DNA of 64,000 nt, from assembly GCA_035457725.1 (NCBI GenBank), contig DATIBC010000057.1, positions 4,453 through 68,452 of the forward strand. The letters are read 5' to 3'. The DNA comes from DATFES01 sp035457725. GTDB lineage: Bacteria > Pseudomonadota > Alphaproteobacteria > CACIAM-22H2. Of this stretch, positions 55,586 through 63,373 are shown piece by piece. Below the pieces are notes generated by a model. The model was not told where the DNA came from, did not search any database, and saw only the letters and a program-made list of their open reading frames with translations. Within the stretch, counting starts at the first letter, position 1; every line of letters starts with the position of its first letter. The position numbers and the translations under genes were made by a program.

Positions 55586-55951
55586 TCAGGACGGCGTCCA
55601 CGGCTCGTAGTCGCCCGTCGCCTTGGCCCGTCGCCCACCGCGATAATCGTGACCCGGCGGCCGATACGCCTCGGGCGTGCCCGTCCGGTTGGGTGCGTGC
55701 GGCTTCTGCCAAAACCGCGCGGGTGGGCCTTCGGCCGGAGGCGGATCCTTTACGATCTGGTGGAGCCACGCGTGCCACTCGGGCGGTACTTTCGAGGCAT
55801 CCGGCTCGCCATTGTAGATTACCCAGCGCTTCTCGTGGCGACCGTCATGGCGCTTCGCTCCGGTTTTGTCGCGGTAATAGCGGTTGCCGAACGAGTCGGC
55901 GCCGACGCGCTCGCCGCGCAGCCATGTGTAGAGTCGCGTCGCTAGCGTCAT
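55586..55951 (-). CDS. NDUFA12-family complex I accessory subunit
   Basis: This 121-residue protein is homologous to mitochondrial NDUFA12 (17.2 kDa), with the family pattern GNRYYRDKT, KRHDGRHEKRWVIYNGEPDASKVPPEWHAWLH and a Pro-rich end with PHAPNRTGTPEAYRPPG. In alphaproteobacteria it joins NADH:quinone oxidoreductase, matching the ancestry of mitochondria. The start is the ATG at 55951; a GTG two codons upstream is possible. It is the first gene of the NDUFA12-mlaD-DUF2155 run, away from the nuo operon. Confidence 0.93.
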   Translation of the reverse strand: MTLATRLYTWLRGERVGADSFGNRYYRDKTGAKRHDGRHEKRWVIYNGEPDASKVPPEWHAWLHQIVKDPPPAEGPPARFWQKPHAPNRTGTPEAYRPPGHDYRGGRRAKATGDYEPWTPS

Positions 55952-56066
55952 GGACACCCGAATCCTAGCGTCTGGTCGGAAAAAGGCGGGCGGACTATTG
56001 CATGAGCGCCCCGCCGTCGTCCAGATTCGGCGCCAGCATGGCGGGGGTGGTTAAGGAGCACACGAA

Positions 56067-57083
56067 ATGCCTGATTTCTGGCGATCTTCCGGCTTCCATC
56101 TGCTCGAGCCCGCAAGCCCGAACCGGCTCAAAGTCACCAACGGATTCTTGCGCGCCTATCTGATGCGCCCGGAAATCCGCCCGGTTTCGGAGTCGTGCAC
56201 GGCCGAGCGCGGGCTTCACGCAGCACTGCTCGACGAGCCACGCCGGCCGGTGGCGGCGGCGGAGGTTTCCGCCATCGTCGATCCCGACGCGCGCGAGAAC
56301 TACGCCATTTGGCTCGCCTTCCGCGATCGGCTTCTCGCCGCTGGTTCGGTCGAGGACGCATATCTGGGATTGTTCGTCAATCCTGCCGGCGACCCGGTTC
56401 CGCCGCTGTTCGTCGATCAGCTTGCCCATGTCGTGGTACGGGCGATGCTCCAGGGCACCGCCGAGCCGCTACGCGCGCGCGCTGGCGAGATGTTCTTTCG
56501 GCCGCAGAAAGTGACGATCAACGACGGTGCCATCATGGTCGCCGACGAGGAAGTCGTCGAAATGTACGCCAGTTCGGGCGGCATGGGATCGTTGGGCCGT
56601 CTTATCGTTGACTCGCAGACTCCGGTGCGCACGGTCGACCTCGACGTGCTGAGCGAGCACGCCGCCGACGAGTATTGGCGACGCGACGAGCGATACGATA
56701 CCGTTCTCGATCTCAGTTTCGGCCGGCCCGGTCTCGACGCGCTGGCGCGCGTGCTCGAAGCCTGGGTCGCCCGGTTTCTCGCCATCGACGTCGCAATTCA
56801 GCCCGTTCGCACCATCAAGGACGACCGGTGGGTGTGGCACGTCGGCCTCGACAGCGAGGCGAGTGCGATTATGAACGACCTGTATGATGGGCGGGAGGTC
56901 GATGAAGCTCGCCTCGCCCGAATCATCTCGCTCTTCCGGCTCGAGTTCGCCGAACCGAGCGTCATGCGCCCCGATATTGCCGGACGCCCGGTTTACTTGG
57001 GTCTGGGCATGGACACGACCCAGCGCCTCCGCCTTAAGCCGCAGAACCTTCTAGTGAATCTTCCGCTCGCTGCCTCGGCGTAG
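56067..57083 (+). CDS. DUF6352-family protein
   Basis: This is a 338-residue soluble protein without a signal peptide, starting MPDFWRSSGFHLLEPAS. Segments I recognise from a proteobacterial family of unknown function (DUF6352) are FLRAYLMRPEIRPVSESC, PPLFVDQLAHVVVRAML, ARAGEMFFRPQKVTINDG and SGGMGSLGRLIVDS. The C-terminus VYLGLGMDTTQRLRLKPQNLLVNLPL is also conserved. No catalytic motif is visible. It stands upstream of nrdJ on the same strand but is separated by 394 bases, so it is probably its own unit. Confidence 0.75.
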   Translation: MPDFWRSSGFHLLEPASPNRLKVTNGFLRAYLMRPEIRPVSESCTAERGLHAALLDEPRRPVAAAEVSAIVDPDARENYAIWLAFRDRLLAAGSVEDAYLGLFVNPAGDPVPPLFVDQLAHVVVRAMLQGTAEPLRARAGEMFFRPQKVTINDGAIMVADEEVVEMYASSGGMGSLGRLIVDSQTPVRTVDLDVLSEHAADEYWRRDERYDTVLDLSFGRPGLDALARVLEAWVARFLAIDVAIQPVRTIKDDRWVWHVGLDSEASAIMNDLYDGREVDEARLARIISLFRLEFAEPSVMRPDIAGRPVYLGLGMDTTQRLRLKPQNLLVNLPLAASA

Positions 57084-57477
57084 TCCGCCGGGGCATGATT
57101 TTTTTGCACCTGCGAAAGGTTCATGCGTCACTTCAATATCTTGGATCGAGAAGCGGCGGGCACTACCAAATCCGGGATATCCTCAGGCGCTTGGGCGACT
57201 CCTCGCAATTTACATTCGAAGTGTACGACAAGTTCCTGAACGGGGCCCCGATTCGACCATATTTTGTGGGTCTTTGCCGGTGTGCGACAAAATCCAGTTG
57301 AAGACCCTGCCTTCGCATGTTCAACATCATGTAACGAGCCGGGCCCAAGCCCACCACATATTGTGGTCCCTGAGTGGGGAGTGGCGGTACTTGGAGGCCG
57401 GACGGGGGGTGGATTCGCCTGACTAAGGCGACTCGACCCGGGGGCAAGAAAGTACATCGCGGGAGGCACGAACTAGC
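57084..57477 (+). other. Long leader/control region upstream of nrdJ
   Basis: This is a 394-base gap with no convincing gene; the open frame 57095-57301 has no recognisable homology or ribosome site. Seen here are two related AT-centred sequences, CCATATTTTGTGG (57257-57269) and the perfect palindrome CCACATATTGTGG (57354-57366). There is also an inverted repeat GTTGAA/TTCAAC (57298-57325) and a hairpin TCGCCT/AGGCGA (57415-57431). The stretch 57370-57412 is G-rich. GGGAGG near 57460 is the ribosome site of nrdJ. No B12-box was found. Confidence 0.5.
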
Positions 57478-60400
57478 ATGCGCATCGAGCGGCGTTTCAC
57501 GCGGGCGGGCGAAGACGCGTACACCGACATCGCTTTCACGACGACCGACAGCGAGATCCGCAATCCCGACGGCTCGGTCGTATTCCAACTCCGCGACATC
57601 GAGGTTCCCAAGGATTGGTCCCAGGTCGCCAGCGACGTCCTGGCCCAGAAATACTTCCGCAAACGCGGCGTACCGACCCGACTGAAGCCGGTCGAGGAAG
57701 CCGACGTTCCGTCGTGGCTGTGGCGCCAGACGCCCGACGAGGACGCCTTGAGCCTGCTGCCGGAAGCCGCCCGCAGCGACGGCGAGATGTCGGCCCGACA
57801 GGTGTTCAACCGCATGGCCGGCGCGTGGACCTATTGGGGATGGAAGGGCGGCTATTTCGACAGCGAGGACGACGCGCGGGCGTATTACGACGAGATGCGC
57901 TTCATGCTCGCCAAGCAATTCGCGGCGCCCAACAGCCCGCAGTGGTTCAACACCGGGCTTCATTGGGCGTACGGCATCGATGGGCCAAGCCAGGGGCATT
58001 ACTACGTCGATTTCCGCACCGGCGAACTCAAGGCCTCGGACAGCGCCTACGAGCATCCGCAGCCGCACGCCTGCTTCATCCAGTCCGTGGCCGACGATCT
58101 GGTCAACGAAGGCGGCATCATGGATCTATGGGTGCGCGAGGCGCGCCTGTTCAAATACGGGTCGGGCACCGGCTCCAACTTCTCGAAGCTGCGCGGCGAA
58201 GGCGAACGGCTTTCCGGCGGCGGCAAGTCCTCGGGGCTGATGAGCTTTCTCAAGATCGGCGACCGCGCCGCCGGGGCCATCAAATCGGGCGGCACGACGC
58301 GGCGCGCCGCGAAGATGGTCAGCGTCGACATCGACCATCCCGACATCGAGCAGTACATCAACTGGAAAGTGATCGAGGAGCAAAAGGTCGCAGCGCTTGT
58401 CGCCGGGTCGAAGCTCGCCAACCGGCATCTCAACGCCATCATGGACGCTTGCGAGCGCGACGGGAGCGACGCCGGTTTCGATCCCAAGCGCAATCGGGCG
58501 CTCAAGGCGGCGATATCGGCGGCGCGCAAGGCGATGCTGCCCGAGAACTACATCGCGCGCGTGATCGAGTTCGCCAGACAGGGTTACAGCGCGATCGAGT
58601 TTCCGATTTATAACACCGACTGGGATTCGGACGCCTATCTCACCGTCTCGGGCCAGAATTCGAACAATTCGGTGCGTGTCACCAGCCAGTTCCTCGACGC
58701 GGTCGAGGGTGACGGCGAGTGGCAGCTGACTCGCCGCATCGACGGCAAAACCCACAAGACGTTGCGAGCGCGCGACCTGTGGGAGCAGATCGGCCACGCC
58801 GCCTGGGCATCGGCCGATCCGGGCCTGCAGTACGACACGACGATCAACGAGTGGCATACCTGCCCGGCCTCGGGGCGAATCAACGCATCGAATCCGTGCT
58901 CGGAGTATATGTTCCTCGACGACACGGCGTGCAACCTCGCCTCGGTCAACCTGCTCGCCTTCCGCGACGACGACAGCGGCCGCTTCGACATCGAGGGCTT
59001 CGAGCACGCCTGCCGGCTGTGGACGTTGACGCTGGAAATCTCGGTGCTGATGGCGCAGTTCCCGTCGCGTCGCATCGCCGAGCTATCCTACGAGTTCCGC
59101 ACGCTCGGCCTCGGCTTCGCCAATATCGGCGGATTGCTGATGGCGATGGGTCTTCCCTACGACAGCGACGCAGGCCGCGCCATCGCCGCCTCGATCACGG
59201 CGGTCATGACCGGAGTGGCCTATGCGACGTCGGCGGAGATGGCCGAGGAGCTGGGCCCCTTCTCCGGCTACGCGGCAAATCGCGAGTCGATGTTGCGCGT
59301 GATCCGCAATCACCGGCGCGCGGCTTACGGGGAAAGCGAAGCATACGAAGGGCTGTCGATCGCGCCGGTGCCGCTGAAGGCTGAAGATTGCCCCGACCCC
59401 GCGCTGGTCGCCGCAGCGCGACGAGCGTGGGACCGCGCCTTCGAGCTTGGCCGCGCCTACGGATATCGCAACGCCCAGGCGACCGTGATCGCGCCGACCG
59501 GCACGATCGGTCTCGTCATGGATTGCGATACCACCGGCATCGAGCCGGATTTCGCGCTGGTCAAATTCAAGAAGCTCGCCGGCGGCGGCTACTTCAAGAT
59601 CATCAACCGCGTCGTGCCGGGCGCGCTCAAGACGCTCGGCTACAGCCAGGGCGAAATCAACCACATCGTCGCCTACGCGGTCGGGCATGGCACGCTCGAG
59701 GGATCGCCAGCGATCGACCACCAGGCGCTGCTCGCCAAGGGCTTCGGCCGCGCGCAGATCAACGCGCTCGAAAATGCCTTGCGTCAGGCCTTCGACATCA
59801 AGTTCGCGTTCAACAAGTGGACGCTCGGCGAGGAGTTCTGCACCCGCGTTCTCGGCTTCTCCAAAGACCAGCTCGACGACGTCGGGTTCGACATCCTGTC
59901 GGCGCTCGATTTCACGCCGGCCGAGATCGAGGCGGCCAATACCTATTGCTGCGGGGCGATGACGCTGGAAGGGGCACCGCATCTCAAGGCCGAGCACCTT
60001 CCGGTGTTCGATTGCGCCAATCCGTGCGGGCGCAATGGCCGGCGGTTCCTCTCGGTCGAGAGCCATATCCGCATGATGGCCGCCGCGCAGCCGTTTATTT
60101 CCGGCGCCATCTCGAAGACCATCAACATGCCGAACTGGGCGACGGTCGAGGATTGCAAGCGCGCCTACATGCAGTCCTGGAAGCTGGGTCTCAAGGCCAA
60201 CGCGCTTTATCGCGACGGCTCGAAACTGTCGCAGCCGCTCGCCTCGGTGCTGGCCGACGACGACGCAGCGGAGATCGCCGAGGAACTCGCGGCCCAGCCG
60301 ACGGCCGCGAAAGCCACGGCGGTGGTGGAACGGATCGTCGAACGTGTGGTGGAGCGCGTAATCGAGCACACCGTCGGCCGCCAGCGCCTGCCGCAGCGCC

Positions 60401-61248
60401 GCAAGGGGTATACGCAGAAGGCCATCGTCGGTGGGCACAAGGTTTATCTGCGCACCGGCGAGTACGAAGACGGGCGGATCGGCGAGATCTTTATCGACAT
60501 GCACAAGGAAGGTGCGGCGTTCCGCAGCCTGATGAACAATTTCGCGATCGCCATTTCGATCGGCTTGCAATATGGCGTGCCGCTCGAGGAGTTCGTCGAG
60601 GCGTTTACCTTCACGCGCTTCGAGCCGCATGGGATCGTTCAGGGGAACGACGCGATCAAGAACGCGACGTCGATTCTCGACTACATCTTCCGCGAGCTGG
60701 CGATTTCGTATCTCGGCCGCGACGATCTCGCCCATGTCCACCAGGACGACCTGGCGCCCGACAGCGTCGGCAAGGGCGACGGCGAGAGCACGTTGCCGGC
60801 GAGCGGATCGGCCGCAGCGACCGCCGCGCTCGACGCGGTGAAGAAGGTCGCCTCGACCGGCTATGTGCGCCAACGCTTCCGCGTGCTCGACGGCGGCTCG
60901 AGCGAAACGCGCGACGGCGCGCGGGCGAGCGCCAGCGTCGAAATGCCGGTGGGCGACCATGGCGTGACGCTCGCCGAACCCGACGTGGCGGTGACGCTGA
61001 TCGAACCGGACGCCGAGGCAGCGGTCGAGCGCGAGCCGATCGGCTTCGCTATCGATTCGCCAGCCTCGGCGTCGCTCATCGCGGCGATCACGCCGCGGAC
61101 CCTCGACGAGCAGGCCGGCAAGATCCGCGAGGCGCGGCTCAAAGGCTACACCGGCGACATGTGCGACTCGTGCGGCAGCATGGCGATGGTGCGCAACGGC
61201 ACGTGCACCAAGTGCCTCGATTGCGGCGCGACCACGGGTTGCTCGTGA
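57478..61248 (+). CDS. nrdJ: Class II (adenosylcobalamin-dependent) ribonucleotide reductase
   Basis: This is a 1256-residue large NrdJ that reduces ribonucleotides to deoxyribonucleotides using a radical made from coenzyme B12, without oxygen dependence. Conserved regions include QFAAPNSPQWFNTGLHW, GSGTGSNFSKLR, ASNPCSEYMFLDD (substrate-site cysteine) and QATVIAPTGTIGLVMDCDT. The end carries a zinc ribbon MCDSCGSMAMVRNG followed by CTKCLDCG. Residues around 950 contain a charged Val/Glu-rich repeat (VERIVERVVERVIEHTV), probably a coiled coil. A strong terminator follows. It may be a major source of dNTPs, but other nrd genes could lie outside. Confidence 0.97.
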   Translation: MRIERRFTRAGEDAYTDIAFTTTDSEIRNPDGSVVFQLRDIEVPKDWSQVASDVLAQKYFRKRGVPTRLKPVEEADVPSWLWRQTPDEDALSLLPEAARSDGEMSARQVFNRMAGAWTYWGWKGGYFDSEDDARAYYDEMRFMLAKQFAAPNSPQWFNTGLHWAYGIDGPSQGHYYVDFRTGELKASDSAYEHPQPHACFIQSVADDLVNEGGIMDLWVREARLFKYGSGTGSNFSKLRGEGERLSGGGKSSGLMSFLKIGDRAAGAIKSGGTTRRAAKMVSVDIDHPDIEQYINWKVIEEQKVAALVAGSKLANRHLNAIMDACERDGSDAGFDPKRNRALKAAISAARKAMLPENYIARVIEFARQGYSAIEFPIYNTDWDSDAYLTVSGQNSNNSVRVTSQFLDAVEGDGEWQLTRRIDGKTHKTLRARDLWEQIGHAAWASADPGLQYDTTINEWHTCPASGRINASNPCSEYMFLDDTACNLASVNLLAFRDDDSGRFDIEGFEHACRLWTLTLEISVLMAQFPSRRIAELSYEFRTLGLGFANIGGLLMAMGLPYDSDAGRAIAASITAVMTGVAYATSAEMAEELGPFSGYAANRESMLRVIRNHRRAAYGESEAYEGLSIAPVPLKAEDCPDPALVAAARRAWDRAFELGRAYGYRNAQATVIAPTGTIGLVMDCDTTGIEPDFALVKFKKLAGGGYFKIINRVVPGALKTLGYSQGEINHIVAYAVGHGTLEGSPAIDHQALLAKGFGRAQINALENALRQAFDIKFAFNKWTLGEEFCTRVLGFSKDQLDDVGFDILSALDFTPAEIEAANTYCCGAMTLEGAPHLKAEHLPVFDCANPCGRNGRRFLSVESHIRMMAAAQPFISGAISKTINMPNWATVEDCKRAYMQSWKLGLKANALYRDGSKLSQPLASVLADDDAAEIAEELAAQPTAAKATAVVERIVERVVERVIEHTVGRQRLPQRRKGYTQKAIVGGHKVYLRTGEYEDGRIGEIFIDMHKEGAAFRSLMNNFAIAISIGLQYGVPLEEFVEAFTFTRFEPHGIVQGNDAIKNATSILDYIFRELAISYLGRDDLAHVHQDDLAPDSVGKGDGESTLPASGSAAATAALDAVKKVASTGYVRQRFRVLDGGSSETRDGARASASVEMPVGDHGVTLAEPDVAVTLIEPDAEAAVEREPIGFAIDSPASASLIAAITPRTLDEQAGKIREARLKGYTGDMCDSCGSMAMVRNGTCTKCLDCGATTGCS

Positions 61249-61340
61249 CGCGGCGGCGGCTCGACATGCGCGACGGCCGCCCCGGGTGACCGACCCCGGC
61301 TGCGGGCGCGCGTCTGCCGTTTTGCGCGCCCCGCCGAACC

Positions 61341-61368
61341 ACCGACGGATTGCGCATGGTCCGTCGGT
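61341..61368. repeat. Perfect 9-bp hairpin downstream of nrdJ
   Basis: ACCGACGGA (61341-61349) pairs with TCCGTCGGT (61360-61368) around a 10-base loop. It lies 9 bases before the nrdJ terminator hairpin and may be a second stem that protects the 3-prime end. Confidence 0.6.
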
Positions 61369-61377
61369 AACTTGAGT

Positions 61378-61411
61378 GGGGGAGCGGCCCGCAATCGCTC
61401 CCCCATTTTTT
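61378..61411 (+). terminator. Intrinsic terminator of nrdJ
   Basis: GGGGGAGCG (61378-61386) pairs perfectly with CGCTCCCCC (61396-61404) around a 9-base loop and is followed by A and six T (61406-61411). Classic Rho-independent terminator about 130 bases after the nrdJ stop. Confidence 0.9.
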
Positions 61412-61567
61412 GCTCGGACTTCTGCAAGGCCGAAACCGAGTCGCAGACCCCTTAGTACCGTCAAGATGCCTGGGTCGGCGCCAGTTTCGCATTGCCTCCG
61501 CGTTTGTCGAAACGCGAGGGGTGGGCGGACTTACCGACGATGTCGCCGCAGCCGTACCCCGACTGCC

Positions 61568-62218
61568 TTACTTCCCCCGCCCTTTTTGCAGGCGGCCGAT
61601 CATGTCGGCGAGCGCGGCGGCATCGTCGCCCTTGACCTGCATCTTCTGGGCGTTGGCCGGCAGCTCGAACAGTCGCTCGTCGACGGCGCCGACCCGGATG
61701 TTGCGAAACGCCAAATGGATCTCTCCGGCCTTGCCCTGATGCACGCCCGTGCCTTCGATCTTGAGCACGATTCCCTCCGCGGTACGCCAGACGTGGCCCT
61801 CGAAACTGCTCGCCGCGCCTGGCGCGGTGGCGACGCGATATTTCGTCGCCCGCATGCCTTCGATCGTCTCCTGCGCCACTGCCGTCTCGCGCAAATTCGC
61901 CGGGTCGTTGAGCGCAGCGATCGGTAAGGCGGCAAGTCCGGCAAGATCAGTCTCGACGACGACGTTGGTGCCCGGAAGCTGCGACCACACGAGATTTTGG
62001 TCGAAACGGACGATGACGTTCTGCTTGACGCCACGCTCGATCCATTCGTGGCGCATGGCGTTCGGCGTGCGCCACAACTTGCCGGTGCGCAGATTGTCGC
62101 CGCGGCCAATCACGCTGTCGGCGGTGTAGGGCACTTTCAGGTCAAGCGGACCGGCCGTCGCCGCGCCGGAGAGGCCGGCAAGCAGCGCCGCGATCATCAG
62201 GCCCATGAATCGTCGCAT
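61568..62218 (-). CDS. Secreted protein, LolA-like
   Basis: This is a 216-residue protein from the ATG at 62218, with GGGAG seven bases upstream. A signal peptide (MRRFMGLMIAALLAGLSGAATA) precedes a mature domain rich in beta strands (YTADSVIGRGDNLRTGKLWRTPNAMRHEW, TNVVVETDL, LKIEGTG). The strand pattern and periplasmic location suggest a LolA/LolB-like or DUF4412-type fold, but I cannot recall a firm family. The expected role is lipid or lipoprotein handling; this is inference. It is convergent with nrdJ and divergent from ridA across 150 bases. Confidence 0.72.
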   Translation of the reverse strand: MRRFMGLMIAALLAGLSGAATAGPLDLKVPYTADSVIGRGDNLRTGKLWRTPNAMRHEWIERGVKQNVIVRFDQNLVWSQLPGTNVVVETDLAGLAALPIAALNDPANLRETAVAQETIEGMRATKYRVATAPGAASSFEGHVWRTAEGIVLKIEGTGVHQGKAGEIHLAFRNIRVGAVDERLFELPANAQKMQVKGDDAAALADMIGRLQKGRGK

Positions 62219-62368
62219 CGACTCGCTCCCTCGCACGTAACCGACGTGGCGGCCTAGTCTACGCCGTCGATCGGGGCGAAACTATGACGGCCATCGCATG
62301 GCTAGAACGGCCGCAAGGTCCCGGCTATTCTCCGGGCCGGCGAACCACGCCTAAAGGGAGTCCATGCA

Positions 62369-62902
62369 ATGCCCGGAAAAATCGATGCGCGCCTTGGCGC
62401 GCTTGGCCTGTCCCTGCCCGGCGTCGCCACCGCGGCCGGAAATTACGTGCCGACGGTGCGGACGGGTAACCTGGTCTTCGTCTCGGGCCAGATCACGCTT
62501 AAGGACGGCCAGCTCGAATACGTCGGCAAGGTCGGGCGCGATTTCACGGTCGAGCAAGGCCAAGCGGCGGCAAGGCTGTGCGCGCTCAACATACTCGCCC
62601 AACTCAAGGCGGCGTTGGGCGGCGACCTCGACAAGGTGCGACGGTGCGTCAAGGTGACCGGCTTCGTTAACGCGACGCCCGAATTCACCGACCATCCCAA
62701 GGTGATCAACGGCGCATCCGACCTCCTTGCCTCGGTGCTCGGCGACGCCGGAAAGCATGCTCGGGCCGCCGTCGGAATGAACTCGCTGCCGCTTGGCGTC
62801 GCCACCGAAGTCGAGGCGGTCTTTGAAGTCGCCCCCGGCGGCTCACGCCGGAAAACGGCGGCAAAGAAGACAAAAAAGAAGGCGGCCAAGCGCCGCCGCT
62901 GA
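62369..62902 (+). CDS. ridA: RidA-family enamine/imine deaminase with basic tail
   Basis: This is a YjgF/YER057c/UK114 protein that clears reactive enamines and imines made by PLP enzymes. The core matches: GNYVPTVRTGNLVFVSGQI, CALNILAQLKAALGGDLDKV, HARAAVGMNSLPLGVATEVEAVFEV (active-site Arg and Glu). The usual protein ends there, at about residue 154. This one continues with a 23-residue extension containing RRKTAAKKTKKKAAKRRR, unlike any standard RidA. The product is 177 residues. No membrane or signal segment is present. An RNA- or DNA-binding tail is the simplest reading, but untested. Confidence 0.9.
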   Translation: MPGKIDARLGALGLSLPGVATAAGNYVPTVRTGNLVFVSGQITLKDGQLEYVGKVGRDFTVEQGQAAARLCALNILAQLKAALGGDLDKVRRCVKVTGFVNATPEFTDHPKVINGASDLLASVLGDAGKHARAAVGMNSLPLGVATEVEAVFEVAPGGSRRKTAAKKTKKKAAKRRR

Positions 62903-62983
62903 AAAACGTCGCACGACCGCACTGCGACCCGAGCAGCACCGGCGCGATTGACCCGCGCGCCGCGCCCGCCTAGCCTTTTGTGC

Positions 62984-63349
62984 ATGCGTAGCCTCATGAT
63001 CGCCGGATTGGCGGCGGCGCTGGCCGGATCGCCGGCCGCGGCGGGCGAGGCCGACGTGATCGCAGTCAAGATCACGCCGCGCAGCGCCGACCTTTACGAT
63101 TTCGACGTGACCATTCGCAGCAACGACAGGGGATGGGACTATTACGCCGACGCGTTCGAGGTACTGACCCTCGACGGTCGGCTGCTCGGCCGCCGCGAGC
63201 TGCTGCACCCGCACCAGGACGAACAGCCGTTCACGCGCGAGCTGGGCGGCGTTCGGATTCCGGTGAGCGAAACCCGGGTCTTGGTGCGTGCTCGCCATAA
63301 ACCGGCGGGATATGCCGGTACGGCGCGCATCGTGCCGGTGCCGCATTGA
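62984..63349 (+). CDS. Small secreted protein of unknown function
   Basis: This 121-residue protein from the ATG at 62984 begins with a signal peptide (MRSLMIAGLAAALAGSPAAAG). The mature 100 residues are a probable beta-sandwich: FDVTIRSNDRGWDYYADAFEVLTLDGRLLG, ELLHPHQDEQPFTRELGGVRIP. I recognise this as a conserved periplasmic pattern but cannot name the family. It precedes the DUF482-like gene by 24 bases, so the two are probably co-expressed. Function unknown. Confidence 0.72.
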   Translation: MRSLMIAGLAAALAGSPAAAGEADVIAVKITPRSADLYDFDVTIRSNDRGWDYYADAFEVLTLDGRLLGRRELLHPHQDEQPFTRELGGVRIPVSETRVLVRARHKPAGYAGTARIVPVPH

Positions 63350-63373
63350 TCGACCAGGCGCAGGGCGACGACC

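Larger units (their letters stand above)
61249..61567. other. Intergenic region after nrdJ
   Basis: These 319 bases separate nrdJ (plus) from the convergent LolA-like gene (minus). Apart from two hairpins (61341-61368 and 61378-61404) I see no gene or regulatory site in it. Confidence 0.6.

Noticed and set aside
57095..57301. Possible small gene upstream of nrdJ
   Set aside because: No ribosome site, no homology and it overlaps the proposed regulatory palindrome; treated as leader sequence.
57354..57366. NrdR box
   Set aside because: The arms CAC and GTG are 5 bases apart, whereas NrdR boxes have 8; kept only as an unassigned palindrome.
57084..57477. Adenosylcobalamin riboswitch before the B12-dependent reductase
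   Set aside because: A near match CCAG...AGACC...TGCC around 57294-57312 has insertions, and the other conserved cobalamin elements are missing.
59083..61464. A 793-codon open frame antisense to nrdJ
   Set aside because: It is a high-GC shadow of nrdJ with no recognisable domain, signal or ribosome site; the sense strand has every NrdJ motif.
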